Notes under the pieces: model-generated
What the model was told of the DNA's origin: nothing
What the model saw: only the letters and a program-made list of their open reading frames with translations
Databases searched by the model: none
Position numbers and translations under genes: made by a program
In this document: positions 55,441-64,000 of the stretch, in pieces
Layout of the letters: each line of letters begins with the position of its first letter
How positions within the stretch are numbered: the stretch's first letter is position 1
Assembly: GCF_003369915.1 (NCBI RefSeq)
Contig: NW_022881603.1
Location: 38,920,624-38,984,623 of the forward strand
Direction of reading: 5' to 3'
DNA length: 64,000 nucleotides
DNA from: Drosophila miranda
Taxonomy: Eukaryota; Arthropoda; Insecta; Diptera; Drosophilidae

Positions 55441-58400
55441 TGCTTGGTTTAAATGCTTGTATCCAGAAAATAAGCTATTCTTCATAGAGATTTTCAGGCA
55501 GATCCCACAGATTTCTTACTAGGAAGAAAGTGTTATCCAAGCAGAGAAGAACCATACATTTCTGTCCGAAATACAGCATTAATTAAAGTTCAGCTGGAAT
55601 GTTTTTTATATTACTTATCTTTTTTAAAGTAACCGCCAGCGAATGTCATGAATTGCAACAAAAACAGCAGCAGCAGTAGCCAATTGGGCAGCATGTTGCT
55701 AATCATAATGACAGCAGCATGTTGCATAGGTTAAAGGCGAAATTACCAATTTGCTATATCTTTCGGTAGTTTGTTTGGTAGTTTGATAGTTTGGTGGTCT
55801 TATGCGCCATATTGAATATCAACCTGCTGTGTGGCATGGTTCGCGCGTTGAAAGCGCAACGAAATGCGTCGTGGCTCTTGGATGTGTGTCGTGGCTGGCT
55901 CGGCTCTGTGTGGCAGATGAAATTTATGCCTAGCATGAAAATAGTAAAAGTTTGCTGCAAAAGCCAGCAAAAGGTCGAAATGTCACGCAAGTGGCAACCA
56001 CAGACGTGTTGCACACAAGAGCGAAAAAAACCGAAGCAGCTGCTTTCGAAATTGAAGTAGCCACAGATACAACAGCAACAGCAAAAGCAAAAGCAGCCAC
56101 AATTGTGGTCTGGCGTGGGTATTTAGCATGCCAAAAAAAAAATTAAAAAGGAGACAAAAGGCGACAGGAAACAGAGGCAAAAGGGATTTAATTGTGTGGC
56201 CCATCCTGGGCCAGGTACCAGTTCCCCTTCCCTTGAGCCCTGTGAGAATTCCATGTGTGAATGACGGGACGCATTTGCTTGTGTCTGGAGGTAAGACGGA
56301 AGCGGATGCTGATCCTTGTCTGAATACAGAGCAATGTCAATATTGTATTTCTATATAAATATGTATGTACATATGATTACGAGTAAAAAGATTAATCCAT
56401 CATATATTCAATCATAATGCATAAAGTGATATTCGTAAAGACAGAAGTTTTAATAAACCCTATAACCTTTAGCTGAGGTTTAACGATCATTAAATTTAAC
56501 CCCTTAATATATTTGGTAATTAGCGAAACAAAAGAAATTAATTTTTGTTGATTTATCTTAATAATATACTCATATTATCAATAATTTAATTAATTAAACG
56601 TTTTGGAGCCACCTTGGTCTGGTATTTACTTGCTGACAAGTGAAAGATGATATTGTTCATTATGCCACTTGATTTTCAGAATATATGTCTACAAAATACA
56701 CGCCCCTTAGGGCAAGTGAAATGAGCTACAGAAGGAGACGGTCGATGTGGATGCTCATAAATTCAGAGCCTCAAATTGCTTTTAGTTGTTCGCGGCGGCT
56801 GCCGTCGGCCATATTCATATGCAAATGGCAGACAAAACACAGATTCCGGGCAACGAAAATCCAATTTAATTTAAATTAAACACAACCTGGACCTGGACCT
56901 GGTTCATTCATGCTTCGGAGCTCGGACTGACTCAGAGGAGCTCGTAAAATGCAAGATTTGGTGAATAAACTTAAAATGCAGGCGAACAAAATCCGGCTTA
57001 AGACCGTTCCACCAAATAATGGTTTGTTTACCTTGCCCCAGGGGGAACGGATCGTATGCAATGGGATAAGCCAACTGTTCATCTCAGAGCCACACATGTG
57101 CGGACCGAACATAAGCAGATTTAAGAGCGGCCTCTGGTCCGCAGACTAACAAAGAGCCCCTGACAGAAGTTCGATTTGCAGCAATTGCCGTCACTTACGG
57201 TTTTGTCTCCGATTTGGTTAATTGTTCGAGTGCCGGTGCTTGCCCGAGCAGCTGCCTACGTGAGCGTTCCATTAAAAAGTAATTTGCCCAACAGAAAAAC
57301 CTGAAAAGAAACAAAAGCGCCAAAGCCAAATCCCATTCAAACAGCAAAGACACTGGCAGCAAACAGCCCGAGCCTCGGCAGAGACGACAGTCAGCCGCCA
57401 CCCACACACTTCCGCTGACTTGTCTCTCGGCCCACTCTCGAAAAATAATACTCACTAATTTTATTTCTCCGACTTGACTTGTTGTGGCTGTTATTTTATC
57501 GCTGGTTTTTGTTTGGAGGAAAAACAAGTTTGTCAGCCCAGTGATTTGCAGTTGCGGTGACAATTTTACCAACAATTTGAGACTAGAAGGGAGTCCAGGG
57601 AGAACTCAGGAGCGAGCAGGGAGGAAAGGAAGATTGAGTTAGAAACTGGGTTTGGAATGAACTTTGCAGCAGAATACAGGATTCCTCAAGGTTAAAGAAT
57701 ACAAAGAATTACAAACATTGAACTAGCATTCGTAACAGTCATCTCAAACGGTAAAAGATGAATCTTTATGTATTCTTTGATCTGAGAATAATTGGTTTGA
57801 TGTTCTATTTCCTCGCGATATTATTCCAGAATCCCTTAAAGCGAGATCCAATCAAATGGAAATCGCTGTTCGGCAGTCAAAAATTGAATCGGTAGGAAAA
57901 TATTGAACAAAAAGAAAGCTGACTGGAGCCAGGGCACGGAAATGGGTCTGAAAATGAACTAAATTAAAGATATTATGCGACAACATACGACATGCCACAC
58001 AGATATACACACAATTATAGTCAATCGTCGAGCCCACACCACTCCACAACCCACACACAAATGCAAATGCCAGAGACAGCAAAGAGCAACAGCGTCAACT
58101 GCTTCGGCTGTGGCTGCGGCTGCTCAGATGCTGGGATGCTGCGGAGGAGTATGCTAAGTGAATGGCTAGATACCTTATGTGCACTGCCAGAAATCCACAC
58201 AGATCATATGGTGGGGATACCAAGAGAAACCCCTGGCATGTTCATTCCTCGAGGCAGTGTTTAGTTTCGGTTTAGAATCATCTTCGGGGGAGATCATCTG
58301 ACTGTTAACTTCATTATTACCTCTACGACGACGACACACTTTGGGCACAAAAGTAAGTGGGCAGCAGGCATCTATCTCTTGGTTGCTGCCGCTGTTGCGC

Positions 58401-58540
58401 TCCCATTGCCAAATTTGGCAACTTGTTGAGGAGCAACCAGCCAACAGTTAAGACCCAAGCACCAGAGACAGCGCCAGCAGCAGCAACAGCAACAGACACC
58501 AGCTACGAAGTAACCAATTAAGTGGCACAAATGTATTTTT
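55441..58540. other. Intergenic, no gene supported
   Basis: About 3.1 kb with CA/GCA-rich stretches (for example cagcagcagtagc at 55665, agcaacagcaaaagcaaaagc near 56075). Short frames on both strands show no family resemblance. It could be regulatory DNA or intron of a gene outside this window. Confidence 0.5.
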
Positions 58541-59134
58541 ATTATACCCGATACTCAAAATGAATATTGGGGTATATTAGATTTGTGGTAAAAGTGGATG
58601 TGTGTAACGTCCAGAAGGAATCGTTTCCGACCCCATAAAGTATATATATTCTTGATCAGCATCAATAGCCGAGTCGATCGAGCCATGTCTGTCTGTCCGT
58701 CCGTCCGTCTGTCCGTCCCTATTAGCGCCTAGTGCTCAAAGACTATAATAGCTAGAGCAACGATGTTTTGGATCCAGACTTCTGTGATATGTCACTGCTA
58801 CAAAAATATTTCAAAACTTCAAAACCATGTCTGTCTGTCCGTCCGTCCGTCTGTCCGTCCCTATTAGCGCCTAGTGCTCAAAGACTATAATAGCTAGAGC
58901 AACGATGTTTTGGATCCAGACTTCTGTGATATGTCACTGCTACAAAAATATTTCAAAACTTCGCCCCGCCCACTTCCGCCCCCACAAAGGACGAAAATCT
59001 GTTGCATCCACAATATTGAGGATACGAGAAAACTAAAAACGCAGAATCATAGGTAATGATCATATCTATCAGATTGCTGAATCTGGATCAGATCAGATCA
59101 TTTTTATAGCCAAAAGGAACAAATCAATTTGCAC
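58541..59134 (+). mobile_element. DINE-1 copy 5, inverted, truncated
   Basis: Opposite orientation to the others. It starts with tatacccgatactcaaaatg at the left and runs to ...caaatcaatttgca, just short of the hairpin, where copy 6 begins. Contains the internal tandem duplication 58683-58966. Confidence 0.85.
58683..58966 (+). repeat. 142-bp tandem duplication within DINE-1
   Basis: Two adjacent 142-bp copies, each from ccatgtctgtctgtccgtcc to ...atatttcaaaacttc. Confidence 0.88.
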
Positions 59135-60249
59135 GTTGTGAGTTGCTGCGGACACCGCAACTCTACGGTTATACCCGATACTAAGTCAGTATGGCTCTCC
59201 TCCGGCAGACGCCGCTAATATTGAACGACACGACAAAGAGTGCGTGCGAGAGAGACAGAAAATCAGTCTGAGCGTGACGTCGGGCGCTGCGTAGCCACTG
59301 CAAATTGATTTGTTCCTATTGGCTATAAAAATGATCTGATCTGATCAAGATTCAGCAATCTGATAGATATGGTCATTATCTATGATTCTGCGTTTTTAGT
59401 TTTCTCGAATGTGCAATATTGTGGATGCGACAGATTTTCGTCTTTTGTGGGGGCGGAAGGGGGTGGGGCGAAATTCTGAGATATACGTTTTATAGTGAGA
59501 TCTAACAGAAGTGCGGATACCAAATTTGGTTACTCTAGCCTTAATAGTCTCTGAGATTTGTGGATGCCCCAGATTTTCGTCCTTTGCGGGGGCGGAAGGG
59601 GGTGTGGCGAAATTTGGACACGAAACGGTCAAGGTCCGATATCACAGGAGTGTGGATACCAAATTTGGGTGCTGTCGCTCTTATAGGGTCTGAGCTCCTT
59701 ATACTCATATTTTGCAATTGGCAAAACCGACCATGAAACCTGTGTGTTAGAGAGAGACAGAGCGAGAAAGAATGAAATTGTTTTCTTGATTCTGGCTATA
59801 ATAATTATACGATCTGGTTGAGATCTTACATTCTAAAACATATAGTCATCCTCTACGATTCTGCGTTTTTGGTTTTATCGTATCTTTAAAAATGTGGATG
59901 CCACAGATTTTCGTCCTTTGTGGGGGCGGAAGTGGGCGGGGCGAAGTTTTGAAATATTTTTGTAGCAGTGACATATCACAGAAGTTTGGATACAAAACAT
60001 CGTTGCTCTAGCTCTTATAGTCTTTGAGCACTAGGCGCTGAAGGGGACGGACAGACGGTCAGACGGACAGACGGACGGACGGACAGACGGACAGACAGAC
60101 ATGGCTCAATCGACTCGGCTATTGATGCTGCTCAAGAATATATATACTTTATGGGGTCGGAAACGATTCCTTCTGGACGTTACACACATCCACTTTTACC
60201 ACAAATCTAATATACCCCAATACTCATTTTGAGTATCGGGTATAAAAAT
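59135..60249 (-). mobile_element. DINE-1 copy 6
   Basis: Almost complete; it lacks only the outermost cgagggggaa before the hairpin and ends agtatcgggtataaaaatc. It faces copy 5, forming an inverted DINE-1 pair. Confidence 0.86.
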
Positions 60250-62209
60250 CTTTTTTCCGCTTTCATTGTTGTTGTAGGCGTTCGAAAATGAAATGAAAAT
60301 ACAAAGATTTTCTTCAGCTGCAACCCAAGTAGAAAGATCCGGAGCTGCCTGCTGTGAAAATGATAAGTTATAGAAAATAGGGAGAAGACATATTCGGGTG
60401 TAGAGAGAAGGAAACGCAACGAAAAGCGCTAATTGCGCGTAAAACCGAGCAGAAGAGAGCCCGAGCCACGGCCTCCGTGTGTGGGTTTACTTTGTGTGAT
60501 GCATCTCGCCACCCCTTCCATATCTTTTGTAACTCATCTGTTAAGGGTTAAGGAAACTCCACTCCCTTCCCCCATCCGTTGTTGCATGTAAATTTGGAAG
60601 ATATTAGCCCGTGAAACATAACGAAAGATGAAACAAACGCAACGGAAGAGATGACTTCAAGTTGATCGAAATCTTTATAGGAAAACCATTATAATTTCCA
60701 AAGCGTAGCGGCCTTCGGGCGACGGCGGAATTGAGACTGACTCTGATTATGCCTAAACCGAATAGCAGTCAATTAGAGTGTTAATATTAGATTAAAAGCC
60801 GCTAAGTTCTCTGGCACACGAAGAGGCTACAGAAATCGCCATATCTTTGCATATGCCGTTCCAAGGTTGTCAGACCTTGATTTCTACGGCATAAATCGTT
60901 GTGGGCGTACTTTTATTTGCCTTTTGTGGCATTAAATTAGCCCAGACCTTCTACTCACCTTAGCTTGGGCCACATCTTGCTGCTTTCTGGTTGCTGGCAA
61001 AGTCCGGAGATGGTGTGGAGCGGGTCTTTATCAGCGTGCGAAACTTAAACAGAGAGCAGGCAGGCGAGCGCTGGCAACGTTCATAGAACAATAAACCGCA
61101 TTAACCTGGCCTCTACCTGGCACAGGCACTGTCACTGTCACTGGCACTGGCACTGGGCACCCTGGTACACACACACACACACACAACGCGGCTGTCTTCT
61201 GCCTTCTGCTCCAGAACGTATTTAGAATGCGACAACGGCGGCAGCGGCAGCGGCAATAAATGGAAGGAATGGGACGCCAGTTGACACCGCTGGAGCTGGA
61301 CAGAAGGCTCACACACACACACGCACACTCGCGGGCACAGTCGAAATTAAAATTTCATTCATGAAAAACAACCGAGCGACCGACTCGAAGTGCAAGTAAA
61401 ATAGTAGTCAACTGAAAGAACCGGAAACGGATGCGAATCCGACGCTGTTGATGTTTGTCTTGCCCCTCGCCAGGATTCCAATAGTTTTGAGGGATGATGA
61501 CGCGGCAAAGACGATGACGCTGATGACGGGTCAGGTAGGCTGTGTGCCACTCGCAATCTTAACTCCACTGACAACTGGCGACGACCGTTCTTCAGGTATT
61601 GTCAAATTTGCATTTTTCACATTTGCCGCTTGAGACGAACGTTTGCTGCATGCGACAACAAGCTGCACATACACAGAGACGGAGGAGAGCAAACGCAATA
61701 ATCAACTGCCACGAACTGGACCCGACCACGTCTGAAACTTGACTGAGCGGCATACGCTCAGGTAAGGCAGCTCGAGCCGCCGCCAGAATGATTTCGTATG
61801 CGTTGGCTGGCTGTGCATCTGTATGGGTGTTTGCCTTCGCATTCGGTCGATTCATTCACAAATACTGGTCCGCTCTCTGGTCTGTTCGCTGTCGTATTGG
61901 ACTTCGGCTGAGTCATTGAATGAGCCGCCTCCGCCTGCAGTGTGTTACTGTGTGGGCAGGCTTGGAATTGTAAGAGTACGTATCTACGCGGTTGAACTTA
62001 ATTATCATTTTTCGCTTGCCAAAGATCGCGGCCCAGAGCCGCATTCGACTGCAGGCTTAACCCAAATACTGGCCACTAACTAGCCAACTGGCCGTCGTAG
62101 TCGGGCTGCAAAGAAATGCTGGATGGAAAATAAATCACGCAGCGGAAAAAGTTCTCACACTCGACATGGCATCTGGCATGACCATCGCTGGCCGTGGGCT
62201 ATTTGATTT
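60250..62209. other. Intergenic, no gene supported
   Basis: Contains (CA)n runs at 61165-61185 and 61311-61323, and a repeated cactg(t/g)(c/t)actgg stretch near 61126-61155. No exon recognised. The sequence just before 62210 is where the remaining DMAP1 exon should be, and it is not there. Confidence 0.5.
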
Positions 62210-63571
62210 TCACATTGAATGTGCCGCAACAAAGCTGCTACAAAGCAACACCATGTCGGAACGCAGCTCGTTAAAGGATGTGCATATATCCTCAGTGGGT
62301 GGTGGCGCGGGATCTGTAAAGAACAGTCCAATTAGCGAATGTAAGACAGTCCCAGTTACTCAACTTACCAACTTTGAACTCCTGTATGGCCTGTTCGAGA
62401 GCTTTAACTTTACGCTGGCCAATGTTGGCAGGCAACTTCATCTTCTGCGAACGCAAGGAGACCCCTGACCCACGCAGATCGGCAAACTTGATGCCGCTGC
62501 TGCCTATTTCGATTGTATTCACCACCGAGTCCACCTTCGAGGGCCGCGGTTGGTGGTTGACCTTCTTTTTGTGCAGTTTCTTTTCGTATTTGCGAGTGCT
62601 GGGCGTGCTCGAGGCATGCTCATTCTGCGGATCCGCCTGCGAGATGAGTTTCTGTAGATCTTGTGTTTTGCGCTCACGCTCCTTCTTGCGAGCCTCGATC
62701 TTCTTCATCTCATTGATGAGCATCTGCTCCTCCTCCACCTGCAGGGTGGTGCGCTTAAATAGTTTTTTGAGCTGCTCCTTGCGGCGCCGTTCGTGCTCCG
62801 GATCATACGAATATACTCTCTTCTCGATGGTTTGATTCTTCGCCTTGGCTAGTAGCGCAACGACCTCGTAATACCGCTCCTTGAGATCCTCCACAGTTTT
62901 GTCCCCGTGCTGCTGGCGGTTCCAGCGATCCGCCATCACAATAAAGCGAAGATCAAAGCTGTGGCAGGACTTAGTCAATGAAACAATGCGATATTCTAAT
63001 GGTCAATTCCAATTATTTACCGTCTTGATAAGTCAAACAGGTGATCCGTCTGCACCTTACTCCAGTTGGTTATGTTGTTTCTTAAATGCGCGTTGTACTC
63101 CGTCATAGTGTAGGAGGGGATCTCCAGCTGTACATTGAACATGGCAAAGGGATACTCTCCAGAATCATCGCTGACCCTTTTCCAGTGGTGAAAGGCAGCT
63201 GCATCGGTGCGCGCCGGGTTGGCAAATGGCGCCCACTCCCACTTGCGCACCTTCTTCATCCCCAGACGTGCCTTCGTCTGCTTGTAGCCGCCTCCAATGC
63301 CCAGGGCCGTGTCTGTGGGCAGCAATGGCGGGGCATCTTTCTTGTCTGTATAGAGCAGGGCAAACACCTCGCGGTGCATGCCCTCGGGACGCCGGGAGGC
63401 ATGTTTGGTGCTGGTAAATATAGTTATTGTTAAAAATATTCACCTGAACTTTAACAAAATTACAGCTTACCGTTCGAAGTTGCGCTTCTTTGTTGCAAGG
63501 AAGGAATCCTTTGTTACTTCGGGCGTATTGGCACGCTCCATATCCAGAATATCACGCACGTCGGCCGACAT
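62210..63571 (-). pseudogene. DMAP1: DMAP1 (Tip60/chromatin complex subunit), C-terminally truncated
   Basis: DMAP1 is a nuclear SANT/Myb-domain subunit of the Tip60 acetyltransferase and related remodelling complexes. Exons: 63571-63471, 63410-63021, 62958-62369, and 62313 onward. Introns have GT/AG ends and agreeing phases. The start ATG opens SADVRDILDMERANTPEV. Conserved parts: GYKQTKARLGMKKVRKWEWAPF; the SANT region TDHLFDLSRR-FDLRFIVMADRWN; KERYYEVVALLAKAK; RRRKEQLKKLFKRT; IKFADLRGSGVSLRSQKMKLP. Exon 4 begins DPAPPPTEDICTSFNELRSDMVLL and then leaves the family sequence at about 62241 (the expected YEL... is absent), ending at a TGA at 62210-62212. About 384 native residues remain, and some 50-80 C-terminal ones are lost. 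A breakpoint or deletion is likely. The N-terminal part could still be expressed. Confidence 0.85.
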
Positions 63572-64000
63572 GTTTCCTCTTTATTTGTTACTTTAATTTA
63601 CTTTAATTAGACAGCTCCAGTCTGCAAAGAACTGGAAATATTTTTAGCAAAGCACCGAAGTCGCCATCTTATTCTAAATGTAAACAACAAAATATACCGT
63701 CTCACTTAAAAAATATACCGTCAATATACCGACGAATTCAAGTTCTATCACTAACCATACAGTATATAGATGTGCCAGTTCATGATGCAATTCATGATGC
63801 AATTATACAAGGTGGTCTCGTCGGGAGCCGAAGTTCGTTCGTGTTGTCCTTTATCGTCAGTGCATGCTTGCTTGTTGATGATGAAGGTTGTTCACGGACG
63901 AATTTTTTGATATATTCTTAGCCCTTATGTCCCGACAACAACAAAATTATAAAAGCATAAAAAAAAATACCACAGAATTAGAAGTAATCTTTATATATTA
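63572..64000. other. DMAP1 upstream region, window end
   Basis: Promoter side of DMAP1. No further gene is visible in the last 430 bp. Confidence 0.5.

Overview
This is insect nuclear DNA, almost certainly from a Drosophila of the obscura group. Introns are short, and repeats with the Drosophila DINE-1/INE-1 (Helitron-like) signature occur six times. The recognisable host genes are fly genes: galla-1, exuperantia, a fem-1 homologue, DMAP1, two c-type lysozyme-like genes and a leucine-rich-repeat receptor. As far as I recall, exu, galla-1 and DMAP1 lie on 2R (Muller element C) in D. melanogaster. Muller C forms the young neo-X/neo-Y pair of D. miranda.

Layout. 1-6880: no host gene; one DINE-1, an internally deleted Tc1-like element with intact 64-bp inverted repeats and TA duplications, and an unclassified fold-back element. 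6885-14962: a Ty3/gypsy retrotransposon (minus strand) with apparently identical 293-bp LTRs and a CTAT target duplication. Its integrase is split by a 5'-truncated CR1-clade LINE. 16901-17689: galla-1 (minus), damaged. 17877-about 22600: a decayed I/LOA-type LINE with an RNase H domain. 23816-25420: exu (plus), complete. 26548-34344: fem-1 homologue (plus), clearly dead, carrying a near-intact CR1 element in intron 1. 34920-35329: unidentified PPxY-tail gene (minus) with an in-frame TAG. 36408-39113: complete 835-codon LRR receptor (minus). 39857-40492 and 42186-46960: two tandem lysozyme-like genes (plus), the second split by a second CR1 family. 47753-60249: DINE-1 copies, a DINE-1-bounded tandem duplication, another CR1 copy, and an opposed DINE-1 pair. 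62210-63571: DMAP1 (minus), cut off near its C-terminus.

The host genes do not form a pathway. The coherent story is decay: of the seven host genes I could identify, three are broken in different ways (splice junction plus internal deletion; lost exon, stop and frameshift; C-terminal breakpoint). One more has a LINE at a splice acceptor, and young transposons are nested in one another. With the Muller C content, this pattern is what a non-recombining neo-Y such as that of D. miranda would show. That assignment is inference; repeat-rich autosomal DNA or assembly error must be excluded. exu, which is also needed in the male germline, stands out as an uninterrupted gene in the middle of the decay.
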